DNA of 28,768 bases from the NCBI GenBank assembly GCA_964483325.1, contig CAZAAW010000031.1:1-28768 (forward strand), in the 5' to 3' direction. This document shows, one piece after another, positions 6,397 through 14,626 of the stretch (position 1 is its first letter; each line of letters starts with the position of its first letter). The notes beneath the pieces were generated by a model, which worked only from the letters and a program-made list of their open reading frames with translations, did no database searches and was not told where the DNA came from. The position numbers and the translations under genes were made by a program. The stretch comes from CAZAAW01 sp964483325. Lineage in GTDB: Bacteria; Pseudomonadota; Alphaproteobacteria; Rhizobiales; Kaistiaceae.

Positions 6397-6421
6397 GGAA
6401 CCATCCGGCCGGCCCGGCGTT
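6397..6421 (+). promoter_or_regulatory. EcfG-type promoter driving a short plus-strand transcript
   Basis: GGAAC (6397-6401), 16 nt, CGTT (6418-6421). It reads rightward toward a strong terminator ending at 6480, with no reading frame between. It is independent of the match at 5951-5975 and lies within 450 bp of it. Confidence 0.5.
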
Positions 6422-6427
6422 AGCCCC

Positions 6428-6480
6428 GCTGTCATACGAACCTGACCTTGGCCCGCCGGATCGCCCGGCGGGCCTTTTTT
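6428..6480 (+). ncRNA. Candidate small RNA of about 50 nt under EcfG control
   Basis: The start is estimated 7-8 nt after the CGTT element at 6418-6421; the end is the T-run of the terminator. The 5' part (about 22 nt) would be single-stranded and the 3' part is the terminator hairpin. The neighbouring genes on both sides are on the minus strand, so the promoter and terminator have no protein gene to serve. Existence as an RNA is inferred. Confidence 0.35.
6450..6480 (+). terminator. Rho-independent terminator, plus strand
   Basis: Perfect 10-bp stem GGCCCGCCGG (6450-6459) and CCGGCGGGCC (6465-6474), a 5-nt loop, then six T (6475-6480). It is oriented for plus-strand transcription, whereas the flanking genes are on the minus strand. 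Confidence 0.85.
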
Positions 6481-6502
6481 GCGTTTCCGGGTCTCGCCCG
6501 GC

Positions 6503-6952
6503 TCAGGCGGCGCTGGGGCCGGGATCGTCGTCGCCGGCGCCGACGGCCGGCTGGCTGACGCGCAGCACGGTCAGCGCCTGGCGGCGGCCGTCGCGGGCGA
6601 GCCAGCTGATCGACTGGCCCTTGCGCAGGCCGATCAGCGCGGCGCCGACCGGCGCCAGCACCGAGATGCGGCGGGCGCCGATATCGGCCTCGCCGGGATA
6701 GACGAGCTGTACCGTGCGCTCCTCGCCGCCGCTGGTGCGGTAGGTCACGGTGGAGCCCATGCGCACCGTATCGGCCGGCAGCGCGGCGTCGGGCAGGACG
6801 CGAGCGCGCTCCAGCTCGTGCAGCAGCCAGTCGGCGTCCTCGGGCGCCTGGTCGCTGGCGCCCATGGCCAGCACGGTCAGCTGGCGCAGCTCCTCGGCGC
6901 CGAGGATGATGTCGGGCGACAGATTGATGTCGGACAGGTTGATGATCGCCAT
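6503..6952 (-). CDS. rnk: Rnk / GreA-GreB C-terminal domain family, nucleoside diphosphate kinase regulator
   Basis: The product has 149 residues from the ATG at 6952, chosen over the in-frame ATG at 6964 because GAGG lies 6 nt upstream. The N-terminal part (about 15-55) is a short helical hairpin as in Rnk, where GreA has its coiled coil. The C-terminal FKBP-like domain carries MGSTVTYRTSGGEERTVQLVYP and a closing VLAPVGAALIGLRKGQSISW that is diagnostic of the Gre/Rnk C-terminal domain. Rnk proteins bind RNA polymerase near the secondary channel without Gre-type cleavage activity. A short acidic tail (GDDDPG) ends the protein. It is monocistronic. Confidence 0.9.
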   Translation of the reverse strand: MAIINLSDINLSPDIILGAEELRQLTVLAMGASDQAPEDADWLLHELERARVLPDAALPADTVRMGSTVTYRTSGGEERTVQLVYPGEADIGARRISVLAPVGAALIGLRKGQSISWLARDGRRQALTVLRVSQPAVGAGDDDPGPSAA

Positions 6953-7257
6953 GATGGACCTCATGCGCAGTGCCGATGCGGCAGCCGCGTTCGCAAGAAA
7001 CGGATGATGGTGAATCTGACGCCGATCCGGCCACCGTCAGGCGGCGGGCCCTAAACCCGCCTGGCGCCGGCCAACGGATCTAGGGCAGCAGTTTCCCGGC
7101 CGTTCGGCCCGGAAGAAACACGGCAGGACTATGCGCGACGATACCCATGCGGCAAAGGTAGGCGCTGGCGGAAAACAGTCAAGCCCCGGGTGGATAAGGG
7201 TGATGGGGGTCGGCGGCGAGGCGAGGGGGGATGTGGTGCGGACGGCCCGGCGTGGGT

Positions 7258-7310
7258 CCCCACCCGTCACGCGCTTCGCGCGCGCCACCCTCCCCGTTCC
7301 GGTGAGGGAT
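7258..7310 (+). repeat. Dispersed repeat B, copy 3 (short form)
   Basis: It starts CCCCACCCGTCACGCG and ends GGTGAGGGAT, lacking the central GATCAAGTCC hairpin of the long form. Confidence 0.75.
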
Positions 7311-7371
7311 AGGCGTCCTTTTCTGCGAGGACCGGCGCCCCTTGCGTGGACACTGCATCGGGAAGCGCGCA

Positions 7372-7452
7372 CCCATCCCTCACCGGAACGGGGAGAGCCT
7401 GCCCCTGGACTTGATCCGGGGGTGGCCCCGCCGCAGGCGGGGTCGGGTGGGG
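7372..7452 (-). repeat. Dispersed repeat B, copy 4 (inverted)
   Basis: Reverse orientation: CCCATCCCTCACCGG at the left, then GACTTGATCCGG, ending GGGTGGGG. With copy 3 it forms a large inverted repeat. Confidence 0.75.
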
Positions 7453-7507
7453 AGCGCCGCCGGGCCCTGTCCGCCGACGCGTTTCGGCTCCGGCGCTGCG
7501 CCTTCCC

Positions 7508-8800
7508 TTACGCCGCCGCCTGGCGCTCGATCCGGGCGCCGCAGCGGCTGAGCTTTTCTTCCAGGCGTTCGAAGCCGCGGTCGAGGTGGTAGACGCGGTT
7601 GACCGTCGTCACGCCTTCCGCGGCGAGGCCGGCGATGACCAGCGACACCGAGGCCCGCAGGTCCGTCGCCATCACCGGGGCACCCTTGAGGCGTTCGACG
7701 CCGGTCACCGTCGCCACTTGGCCGTCGAGGGCGATGTCGGCGCCGAGGCGGGCGAGCTCCTGGACGTGCATGAAGCGGTTCTCGAAGATCGTCTCGCGGA
7801 TCGTCGAGGTGCCGCCGGCGCGGCAGACGAGCGCCATCAGCTGCGCCTGCAGGTCGGTCGGAAAGCCCGGGAAGGGCTCCGTCGTCACCTGCACCGGCGC
7901 CAGGCCCCGGCCGTTGCGGTAGACGCGGATGCCGTCATTGGTGACCGTCACCTCGGCGCCGACCTCGCGCAGCGTCGCCAGCGGGTTTGCCAGGCAGTCG
8001 GCGCGGGCGCCTTCCAGCACCACGTCGCCGCCGGTCATGGCGACGGCGAAGGCATAGGTGCCGGCCTCGATGCGGTCCGGCAGCACGGCATGGCGGGCGC
8101 CGTGAAGGGCCGGCACGCCCTCGATGCGGATGGTCGCCGTGCCGGCGCCCTCGATGCGGGCGCCCATCTTGATGAGGCAGTCGGCGACGTCGACGATCTC
8201 CGGCTCGCGCGCCGCGTTCTCGATAACCGTCTCGCCCCGCGCCAGCGCCGCCGCCATCATCGCCACATGGGTGGCGCCGACGGTGACCTTGGGGAAGACG
8301 ATGCGGCCGCCGGCAAGGCCGTTCCTGGCCCGCGCCACGACATAGCCGGCGTCGATGTCGATCTCGGCACCCAGCGCCGCCAGCGCCTCGAGGAAGAAAT
8401 CCACCGGCCGCGTGCCGATGGCGCAGCCGCCCGGCAGCGACACCCGCGCCTCGCCGGTGCGGGCGAGCAGCGGCCCGACCACCCAGAAGCTGGCGCGCAT
8501 GCGCGACACGAGATCATAGGGCGCGGTGGTGTCGACGATCTCGGCGGCGGTGAGATGCAGCGTCTCGCCGGTCATCAGGTCCTCGCCATGGCGCTTGCCG
8601 TTGACCATGGCGTCGACGCCGTGATTGCCGAGGATGCGCTTCAGGAGCGCCACGTCGGCGAGCCGCGGCACGTTTTCCAGCGTCAGCGTCTCCGGCGTCA
8701 GCAGGCTGGCGATCATCAGCGGCAGGGCGGCGTTCTTGGCGCCGGAAATGGCGATGCGGCCGTTGAGACGCTCGCCGCCGACGATCCTGATGCTCTCCAT
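7508..8800 (-). CDS. murA: UDP-N-acetylglucosamine 1-carboxyvinyltransferase
   Basis: The product has 430 residues, full length for MurA. It transfers enolpyruvate from PEP to UDP-GlcNAc, the first committed step of peptidoglycan synthesis, in the cytoplasm. Seen are SGAKNAALP with the conserved Lys22, the flexible loop GGCAIGTRPVD with the catalytic/fosfomycin-target Cys126, and a C-terminal DLRASVSLVIAGLAAEG with the conserved Asp-Leu-Arg. The EPSP-synthase-like twofold inside-out barrel repeats are evident. GAAGGA precedes the ATG. An alphaproteobacterial small basic protein gene lies upstream on the same strand. Because the loop residue is Cys rather than Asp, fosfomycin sensitivity by this route is expected. 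Confidence 0.98.
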   Translation of the reverse strand: MESIRIVGGERLNGRIAISGAKNAALPLMIASLLTPETLTLENVPRLADVALLKRILGNHGVDAMVNGKRHGEDLMTGETLHLTAAEIVDTTAPYDLVSRMRASFWVVGPLLARTGEARVSLPGGCAIGTRPVDFFLEALAALGAEIDIDAGYVVARARNGLAGGRIVFPKVTVGATHVAMMAAALARGETVIENAAREPEIVDVADCLIKMGARIEGAGTATIRIEGVPALHGARHAVLPDRIEAGTYAFAVAMTGGDVVLEGARADCLANPLATLREVGAEVTVTNDGIRVYRNGRGLAPVQVTTEPFPGFPTDLQAQLMALVCRAGGTSTIRETIFENRFMHVQELARLGADIALDGQVATVTGVERLKGAPVMATDLRASVSLVIAGLAAEGVTTVNRVYHLDRGFERLEEKLSRCGARIERQAAA

Positions 8801-8904
8801 GGAAGTCCTTCTCGTGCCGCCCGGAAGGCACCGGGGTCGGGTGCGCCGCGATGGGCCTTGTCGCGCCGGCGTGCGGTTTTTGTCGCGCCGGCAGGGTTAA
8901 CCGA

Positions 8905-9105
8905 TCATTGCGGAGGCTTGGGAGCGGGCTTGGCGCCTGGACCGTCCGGCCGGTCGCGCCCAACCGAGGCCTCCGCCGGCGTCTCGGCAAAGCCGGGAGC
9001 CGCCTTGCGGCGCCTCAGATTGCGCCGCAGCGCCGCCGCCAGCCGCCGCTCGCGCTCGGCCCGCGCCTCCGCCTTGCCGCCGGGAAGAGCCCCATCGTCC
9101 GCCAT
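8905..9105 (-). CDS. Small basic protein upstream of murA
   Basis: The product has 66 residues from the ATG at 9105. Its core is an Arg/Ala-rich helix (EARAERERRLAAALRRNLRRRKAA, split here as EARAERERRLAAAL and RRNLRRRK). Short proteins with this LAAALRxNLxRRK core are commonly encoded next to murA in Hyphomicrobiales and remain uncharacterised. The C-terminal third is Pro/Gly-rich and probably disordered. A nucleic-acid-binding role would fit the charge but is only a guess. The same strand and the 104-bp gap allow co-transcription with murA. Confidence 0.65.
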   Translation of the reverse strand: MADDGALPGGKAEARAERERRLAAALRRNLRRRKAAPGFAETPAEASVGRDRPDGPGAKPAPKPPQ

Positions 9106-9230
9106 GCCCCGAGGGATAGCGCGCCGCGACGATTCTGGCAAAAGCCAAGGCGCGGCGCGGGGTTGCGGGGGGATGGGGCGGCCTTCGGGAAGGCCGGCCG
9201 GCCAGGAAAGGCCGCGCCGACGCTGCAGCC

Positions 9231-9363
9231 GCGTCATGCCGGGGCGCAGACCCGGGCATCCACGCGAACACCGGTGGTGCCGGGAAGGGTGCCTTGCTGG
9301 CAGCATTCCTCTCTTTGCCATCCGTGTTCGCGTGGATGGCCGGATCAAGTCCGGCCATGACGC
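9231..9363 (+). repeat. Dispersed palindromic repeat A, copy 3
   Basis: The same nested structure as the copies at 4181 and 4493: outer arms GCGTCATG (9231-9238) and CATGACGC (9356-9363), inner arms CCACGCGAACAC (9261-9272) and GTGTTCGCGTGG (9324-9335). The sequence between the inner arms has diverged while all arms are conserved, which indicates selection on the fold or repeated spread of a structured unit. The rest of 9106-9556 holds no supported gene. Confidence 0.85.
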
Positions 9364-9556
9364 CTGTGGGGTTGGAAGGGGTCATGCGGACCTCCCGGCG
9401 GCGCTCCCCACCCTGTCTCTCCCCGGTGTCCGGTCCGTACACCGGTCCACCGCCACGCCGCCGCTGTGCCGCCCTGCCTCACCACCGCCTTGCACGGCGC
9501 AACCCGCTATGGCAGTAGTGCGCGCGCTTTCGCCCGGCCTGGCCGGCGCGGGCCCT

Positions 9557-9631
<75 letters not shown>

Positions 9632-9662
9632 GAATTTCCCCTTACTACCCCTTGAATCCGCA

Positions 9663-9678
9663 GAAAGCCTAGGCTTTC
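9663..9678. promoter_or_regulatory. 16-bp perfect palindrome upstream of the integrase
   Basis: GAAAGCCTAGGCTTTC is its own reverse complement. Its centre CCTAGG recurs in the regulatory region between the integrase and portal genes (11334-11339 and 11368-11373). It lies 48 bp before the integrase start and is a candidate operator or accessory-protein site. Confidence 0.5.
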
Positions 9679-9691
9679 ATCCCGTTGTGCT

Positions 9692-9711
9692 GCTACAAAC
9701 GCTGCTACAAA
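9692..9711 (+). other. Candidate integrase arm-type sites, left end
   Basis: GCTACAAA at 9692-9699 and 9704-9711, same orientation, 12 bp apart. The same 8-mer is found twice just inside the right end (24644-24651 and 24669-24676). Confidence 0.5.
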
Positions 9712-9726
9712 ACGGGTGGGTGAAAG

Positions 9727-11283
9727 ATGGCTGGTCGAGTGTTGCACCTGCTGGAGCGGTCCGGTCGATATTATGCGCGTGTCGTCGTTCCCCATCGCCT
9801 GCGGTCGATCCTGGGCAAGAGGGAACTGACAAGCCCGCTAGGTGCCGATCGCCGGGAAGCGCTTCGCAAGCTGCCGGCGGCTGTTGCGGGCTTTCAGGAT
9901 ATGCTCGCTTCGGCCGAAGCCCGGCTTGCCGCTCCGACGCAGCGGGCAACGCCGCGTCGCCGCTCTGTCGATCCGATCGAGCTGGCGAGGGTTCACTTCG
10001 CCGAAGCCAACGCCTTCGATGAAGAGGCGCGGAACGCTGATCCGCGTTACGCCACCTTCGGATTTGTCGACCCCGACTATGTGCAGGCGCTGGAGGCGAT
10101 TGCCGCCGGCCGCGCGCGTAACGAAGAGATCGCGTCGACGATCGAAGCCGTGCTGCGAAAGTTCCAGCGGCGAGGGCATATGAGCCAGACGCCTGGCTCG
10201 CCAGACTGGCGAGCTGCGGCTCGCCTGCTGGCACTGGCGGAACTGGCGGCGCTGGATGTTACCGCGCGCCGCGACGATGGCGAGCCGGACCCGCCGCTTC
10301 CGGATTTCCTTACCGTGCCCGAAGAGGCGGCTGCACTGGCGCAGCGCGAGCCGGCGAGCGTCGGAGACGTCTTTCGCTCTCACTGGCGAGAGCTGAAGGC
10401 CGCCGGCAAGAGCCCCGACGCGGAGAAGCGCTGGACCCATGTGCTCGACCATCTGACGGGCTTCCTGGGGCATGACGACGCCAGACGGATTACCCGGCGC
10501 GATGCCATCAGGTGGAAGGACGAGCTGCTGGAAACGCGGGCTGCAAAGTCGGTGCGCGACGTCTACGTCGCTGCCGCGAAGGCGGCCTTCAACACTGCGC
10601 TGAACAATGACGTGATCGACGCCAATCCGTTCGCATCGGTCAAGATCAAGGTCGGCAGGAAACAGCTTAACCGTGAGAAGGGCTTCAATGACGAAGAGGC
10701 CGCCGCGATCTTGAAGGCCGCGTGGCGCTACCGGCGAAGCACCAAGAAAGAGCACCAGACAACGGCTGACGCGAAACGTTGGACTCCGATCCTGGCGGCC
10801 TACACAGGCGCGCGCATCGGCGAGCTGACGCAGTTGCGAGTTGAAGATCTCGGTGAGAAGGACGGCATCCCGTTCATCCGGATCACGCCCGAGGCGGGCA
10901 CCGTAAAGACTGCCACCTACCGGGACGTTCCCCTGCACCCCCATCTGGTCGAGCTGGGCTTTGTCGCCTTCGCGAAGGCCAAGGGCAGAGGAGCGCTGTT
11001 CTACCGGCCTTCGTCGAACGAAGGCGCCTTACCCTTCCGCGTCGTCGCCGATCGCGTCGGGAAATGGGTGCGCGGCCTTCAGGTCGCCGACACGGCCGTC
11101 GCGCCTAATCATGGCTGGCGTCACCGGGTTAAGACGATCGGTCGCGAGGCCAAGATAGACAGTCGCGTGCTCGACGCTATTCAGGGACATGCGCCGCGAA
11201 CGGCAGGTGATGATTACGGCGACGTGACGCTTGTGACGAAGCATCGGGCGATTTTGACCTTGCCGCGTTACCGGCTTGAATGA
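9727..11283 (+). CDS. int: Tyrosine recombinase, site-specific integrase
   Basis: The product has 518 residues. The N-terminal part (about 1-45) resembles the arm-binding or DUF6538-like start of large alphaproteobacterial integrases (RSGRYYARVVVPHRLRSILGKRELTSPLG). A core-binding SAM-like domain lies at about 210-300 and the catalytic domain at about 318-505. All active-site residues are visible: Arg363 (GARIGEL), Lys394 (GTVKTA), His462-x-x-Arg465 (NHGWRHR), His488 (QGHAP) and the nucleophile Tyr497 (DDYGD). It should integrate and excise the element at the tRNA-Thr site. It lies next to attL and reads inward. No excisionase gene is seen nearby. Confidence 0.96.
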   Translation: MAGRVLHLLERSGRYYARVVVPHRLRSILGKRELTSPLGADRREALRKLPAAVAGFQDMLASAEARLAAPTQRATPRRRSVDPIELARVHFAEANAFDEEARNADPRYATFGFVDPDYVQALEAIAAGRARNEEIASTIEAVLRKFQRRGHMSQTPGSPDWRAAARLLALAELAALDVTARRDDGEPDPPLPDFLTVPEEAAALAQREPASVGDVFRSHWRELKAAGKSPDAEKRWTHVLDHLTGFLGHDDARRITRRDAIRWKDELLETRAAKSVRDVYVAAAKAAFNTALNNDVIDANPFASVKIKVGRKQLNREKGFNDEEAAAILKAAWRYRRSTKKEHQTTADAKRWTPILAAYTGARIGELTQLRVEDLGEKDGIPFIRITPEAGTVKTATYRDVPLHPHLVELGFVAFAKAKGRGALFYRPSSNEGALPFRVVADRVGKWVRGLQVADTAVAPNHGWRHRVKTIGREAKIDSRVLDAIQGHAPRTAGDDYGDVTLVTKHRAILTLPRYRLE

Positions 11284-11394
11284 ATTATTGTTCAGTGACT
11301 AATTCGCAATTAGAAGATTTATTTTTCTACCTACCTAGGAATCGTAGAAAATAGATATTAGAATATACCTAGGTTGTTTAATCTAGGTAATTCT
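11284..11394 (+). promoter_or_regulatory. AT-rich control region between integrase and virion genes
   Basis: This stretch is strikingly AT-rich for the window. It contains a perfect 6-bp inverted repeat CTAATT-CGC-AATTAG (11299-11313), ACCTAGG twice (11333-11339 and 11367-11373), and a perfect 7-bp inverted repeat TACCTAG/CTAGGTA (11366-11372 and 11383-11389). The right arm of the last one covers the AGGTAA ribosome site of the portal gene. It probably carries the promoter and operators for the long virion operon. Confidence 0.55.
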
Positions 11395-12606
11395 GTGGCC
11401 TTGCGTAGCATCCGAAGCGCCGTTGGTCGGCTCTTCTCAAGTCCTGTCGAAACCAAATCATTGGCATCGCCTGATCAGGCGATGATTGAGCTATTCGGCG
11501 GCGTGCCGATGGCGTCAGGTATCGTCGTCACGCCGGCAACGGCGATGCGTTGCACTGCGGTCCATTGCGCCGTTCAGGCGATCGCCGAGACCATCGGGCA
11601 GCTGCCCGTGCACGTCTACCAGCGCAACGGCGATGCGAAGGAGCGGGCGCCGGATCATCCCGTGCACCGCCTGGTGCACGACGAAGCGAACGACTTCACG
11701 CCATCGAGCGACTTCCGCGAACAGCTGACGCGCGACGCGCTGCTGTTCGGCAACGGCTTCGCCTTCGTCAACCGCGTCGAGGGCAAGCCCGTCGAGCTGC
11801 TGCGGCTGGACCCGGCGAGCATCGCTGTTGAAGCGCATCCGATCACCGGCGAGCCGGTCTATCGGCGCAAGGGCGAGCCCAAGGGGCAGCTGCTGGCGCG
11901 GCGCGATGTGCTGCACCTGCGCGCACCGTCGATCAATGGCGTGTCTGGCGAAAGCCCTGTCATGCTGGCCCGCGAGGCCATCGGAGTTGCGCTGACGCTG
12001 GAGGCGCACGCGGCGCGACTCTTCGGTCGCGGGGCGCGTCCGTCTGGCGTCCTGCGGTTCCCGAACAAGCTGAACGAGGATGCCGCCCGGCGGATCAGCG
12101 CCAGCTGGCACGCGGGGCATAGCGGCGACGCCAGCGGCCGAACCGCCATCCTGGAAGAGGGCGCCGACTTCCAGGCGCTGACCTTTTCCAGCACCGATGC
12201 GCAGTTCCTGGAGATGCGCACGTTCAGCATTGTGGAGATCGCCCGCGCCTTCCGGGTGCCGCCGATCTTCCTGCAAGAATATGGCCGCGCCACCTGGGGC
12301 AACTCCGAAGAGATGGGCCGCCAGTTTCTTGTTTACACGTTGTTGCCGTGGATCAAGCGTTGGGAAGGCGAGATCAGGCTGAAGCTTTTCGATGTCGAAG
12401 AGCGCGACGAGTTCTTTGCCGAGTTCCTGACGGACGACCTGGCGCGCGCCGATCTTGCAACGCGCATGGATGCCTATGGCCGGGCAATCGCGGCGCGCAT
12501 CCTGTCGCCGAACGAGGCTCGCGCCGCCGAAAACCGGCCGCCCTATGCCGGCGGCGACGTGTTCGAAAACCCCAACACTTCTACCGGAGCTGCTGTCGAT
12601 GTCTGA
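11395..12606 (+). CDS. HK97-type portal protein
   Basis: The product has about 403 residues from the GTG at 11395, chosen because AGGTAA lies 6 nt upstream; an in-frame TTG at 11374 lies inside a hairpin. Family signatures are ATAMRCTAVHCAVQAIAETIGQLPV near the start, DALLFGNGFAFV, the long central RTAILEEGADFQAL region and the crown-proximal FRVPPIFLQEYGRATWGNSEE. It forms the dodecameric ring through which DNA is packaged and to which head-completion proteins attach. It is the first gene of the virion operon and overlaps the next gene by 8 bp. Confidence 0.95.
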   Translation: MALRSIRSAVGRLFSSPVETKSLASPDQAMIELFGGVPMASGIVVTPATAMRCTAVHCAVQAIAETIGQLPVHVYQRNGDAKERAPDHPVHRLVHDEANDFTPSSDFREQLTRDALLFGNGFAFVNRVEGKPVELLRLDPASIAVEAHPITGEPVYRRKGEPKGQLLARRDVLHLRAPSINGVSGESPVMLAREAIGVALTLEAHAARLFGRGARPSGVLRFPNKLNEDAARRISASWHAGHSGDASGRTAILEEGADFQALTFSSTDAQFLEMRTFSIVEIARAFRVPPIFLQEYGRATWGNSEEMGRQFLVYTLLPWIKRWEGEIRLKLFDVEERDEFFAEFLTDDLARADLATRMDAYGRAIAARILSPNEARAAENRPPYAGGDVFENPNTSTGAAVDV

Positions 12607-12946
12607 CGGCCACTACAAGGCGTTCTTCGGGGACGCCGAGCGCACCTTCCGGATCACTCCGGACCTTATCGCCGAACTGGAGCGCAAGACTGGCGCCGGC
12701 ATCGGTCATCTGTGCCGCCGGCTGTTCGCTGGCGACTTCAACCATGCCGATATCGTCGAGACGATCCGGCTGGCGCTGATCGGCGGCGGCGAGACGCCCC
12801 AGCGCGCGGCGACGCTCACTGCCACTTACGCGGCAGCGCGTCCGCTGAGCGAGATCTATCCGCTCGCCGTCTCGATCCTGGAGCTTCTGTGGTTCGGCGA
12901 GGCAAAGCCGGACGTCAAACCGGAGGCGACCGATGGATCGGCTTGA
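12599..12946 (+). CDS. Gene-transfer-agent-family / tail assembly chaperone-like protein (Phage_TAC_11-like)
   Basis: The product has 115 residues. A short beta start (FFGDAERTFRITPDLIAELERKTGAG) and helical middle with ADIVETIRLALIGGG, then ARPLSEIYPLAVSILELLWFG, is the pattern of the small proteins encoded before tape measures in gene transfer agents and Rhizobiales phages, where they act as tail assembly chaperones. Here the gene lies between portal and protease, an unusual place for that function, overlapping portal by 8 bp and protease by 14 bp. The family resemblance is moderate, and a head-assembly role at this position is possible. Confidence 0.6.
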   Translation: MSDGHYKAFFGDAERTFRITPDLIAELERKTGAGIGHLCRRLFAGDFNHADIVETIRLALIGGGETPQRAATLTATYAAARPLSEIYPLAVSILELLWFGEAKPDVKPEATDGSA

Positions 12947-13436
12947 ATTCAAGGCCGCGATTACGGTCGACGATGCCGGCGCCATCACCGGCATTGCCTG
13001 GCCCTTCGGTGAAGGGCCGGACCAGATCGGCGACGTGATCAGCAAGGGCGCATTCAACGTTGCTGTTGCTGATGTCCCCATGCTGTTGGGTCACGATCCC
13101 GAACAGATCGTTGGCATCTGGGATTCGGTTCAGGAAACCGAACGCGGGCTGGAGGTGAAGGGCAAGCTCTTCACGAATGAGCCGCGCGTTAAGGCCGTTC
13201 GCTCGCTGGTGAAGAGCGGCCTAATGAGCGGCTTGAGCATCGGCTTCCGCACTCGCGCCGCCACGCCGCGCCTTCCCAAGGGCCGCACCATTTCCGCTCT
13301 CGACCTGCTTGAAGTGTCGATCGTTCGCAATCCCGCCCATCCGCGCGCCCGCATCACGGACGCAAAGACCGCTTCGGCTGCAATCGCCATTGCCGAGGCC
13401 ATCAACCGTGCCGCCTCGGCACTGAAAGGAAACTAG
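12933..13436 (+). CDS. HK97-family prohead protease
   Basis: The product has 167 residues, normal for the S78/U35 group. The herpesvirus-protease-like fold shows His54 in LLGHDPEQIVG and Ser102 in MSGLSIGF as the catalytic pair, with a conserved LLEVSIVRNPAHP near 126-137. It should mature the prohead by removing the scaffold-like N-terminal domain of the capsid protein encoded next. Its start overlaps the preceding gene by 14 bp. The C-terminal 25 residues are Ala-rich. Confidence 0.95.
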   Translation: MDRLEFKAAITVDDAGAITGIAWPFGEGPDQIGDVISKGAFNVAVADVPMLLGHDPEQIVGIWDSVQETERGLEVKGKLFTNEPRVKAVRSLVKSGLMSGLSIGFRTRAATPRLPKGRTISALDLLEVSIVRNPAHPRARITDAKTASAAIAIAEAINRAASALKGN

Positions 13437-13442
13437 AACCCC

Positions 13443-14609
13443 ATGACTGCACCTGTTCGTGGCATCGCCGATGCCGCGCCTATCGAGCTGAAGGATGACG
13501 GCGGCGCTGATCCGGCCGAATCCGAAGTCGTCAGTAAGGCTCTCGATGCGCTGACTGCTACCGTCGAAGAGCGCATGAAGGCGAGCGACACCAAGCTAAC
13601 CGCGCGCCTCGACAAGCTGGAAGCTCGCCTTAACCGTCCGGCGATCGACACGAAGAGCGCCGACGAGCCGAGCACCGAGCGCAAGGCGTTCGGCACCTAC
13701 CTTCGCCTTGGCGATCGCCTGCCCGACGAAGAGCGCAAGTCGCTGATCACGGCGAGCGACCCGCAGGGCGGCTACCTGGCGCCGGCTGAGTTCTCGACCG
13801 AGTTCGTTCGCGACCTGGTGGAGTTCTCGCCGATCCGCAGCCTTGTGGTGCCGCGCACGACTGGCGCCGGATCGGTGAGCTATCCGAAGCGCACCGGCGT
13901 CACCAACGCGAAGTGGAAGGGCGAGACCGAGGCTTCGGAAGCGTCGGAGCCCGCTTTCGGGCAGGTGGAAGTGCCGATCCGCGAGATCAACACCTATGTC
14001 GATATCTCCAATCAGCTGCTGGCCGACTCTGCCGGCGCCGCTGAAGCCGAGGTTCGGCTCGCTCTCGCCGAAGATTTCGGAAAGAAGGAAGGCCTTGCCT
14101 TCGTCAAGGGCGCCGGGCCGCTTCAGCCTGAGGGCATTCTGTCGGCTGCTGGCGTTGCGCATACCCCTACCGGCAATGCCTCGACGCTTGGCACCAGCCC
14201 TGCCGATCTTCTGATCACCGCCATGTATGCCGTTCCGGCGGCGTATCGCTCGCGCGGCACCTGGCTGATGAACGGCTCGACGCTGGCGGCAATCCGCAAG
14301 CTGAAGGACGGGACGACTGGCGTCTATCTGTGGCAGCCGTCCTATGCCGCCGATCAGCCCGAGACCATTCTCGGTCGACCTGTCATCGAGGTCCCGGATA
14401 TGGATGATGTCGGCAACGGCGCCACGCCGATTGTCTTCGGCGACGTCGCCACGGCCTATCGCATCGTCGATCGTCTGGCCCTGAGCGTTCTGGTCAACCC
14501 CTACATTCTGGCGACCAACGGCATCACGCGCATTCATGCAACCCGCCGCGTCGGCGCCGCTGTCGTTCAGCCTGCGGCACTCCGCAAGATCACCTGCGCG
14601 ACTTCGTAA
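13443..14609 (+). CDS. Major capsid protein, HK97 fold
   Basis: The product has 388 residues. Residues about 20-70 are a charged coiled coil (ESEVVSKALDALTATVEERM) that corresponds to the delta/scaffold domain removed by the protease. The mature part starts near TERKAFGTYLRLGD and has the family hallmarks GGYLAPAEFSTEFV, RSLVVPRTTGAGSVSYPKR, the PVREINTYVDISNQLL-like P-domain strand and GRPVIEVPDMDD. It forms the icosahedral shell. It directly follows the protease with a 6-bp gap. The 15-kb genome predicts a smaller shell than the HK97 one unless several genomes are packaged. Confidence 0.96.
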   Translation: MTAPVRGIADAAPIELKDDGGADPAESEVVSKALDALTATVEERMKASDTKLTARLDKLEARLNRPAIDTKSADEPSTERKAFGTYLRLGDRLPDEERKSLITASDPQGGYLAPAEFSTEFVRDLVEFSPIRSLVVPRTTGAGSVSYPKRTGVTNAKWKGETEASEASEPAFGQVEVPIREINTYVDISNQLLADSAGAAEAEVRLALAEDFGKKEGLAFVKGAGPLQPEGILSAAGVAHTPTGNASTLGTSPADLLITAMYAVPAAYRSRGTWLMNGSTLAAIRKLKDGTTGVYLWQPSYAADQPETILGRPVIEVPDMDDVGNGATPIVFGDVATAYRIVDRLALSVLVNPYILATNGITRIHATRRVGAAVVQPAALRKITCATS

Positions 14610-14626
14610 GGGCAGGAGGAAAAGAC

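Larger units (their letters stand above)
6953..7507. other. Intergenic region between rnk and murA with two repeat B copies
   Basis: 555 bp without a convincing gene. It holds an inverted pair of repeat B copies (7258-7310 and 7372-7452) flanking 61 bp. The rest has high GC and no clear promoter or terminator that I can support. Confidence 0.6.
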
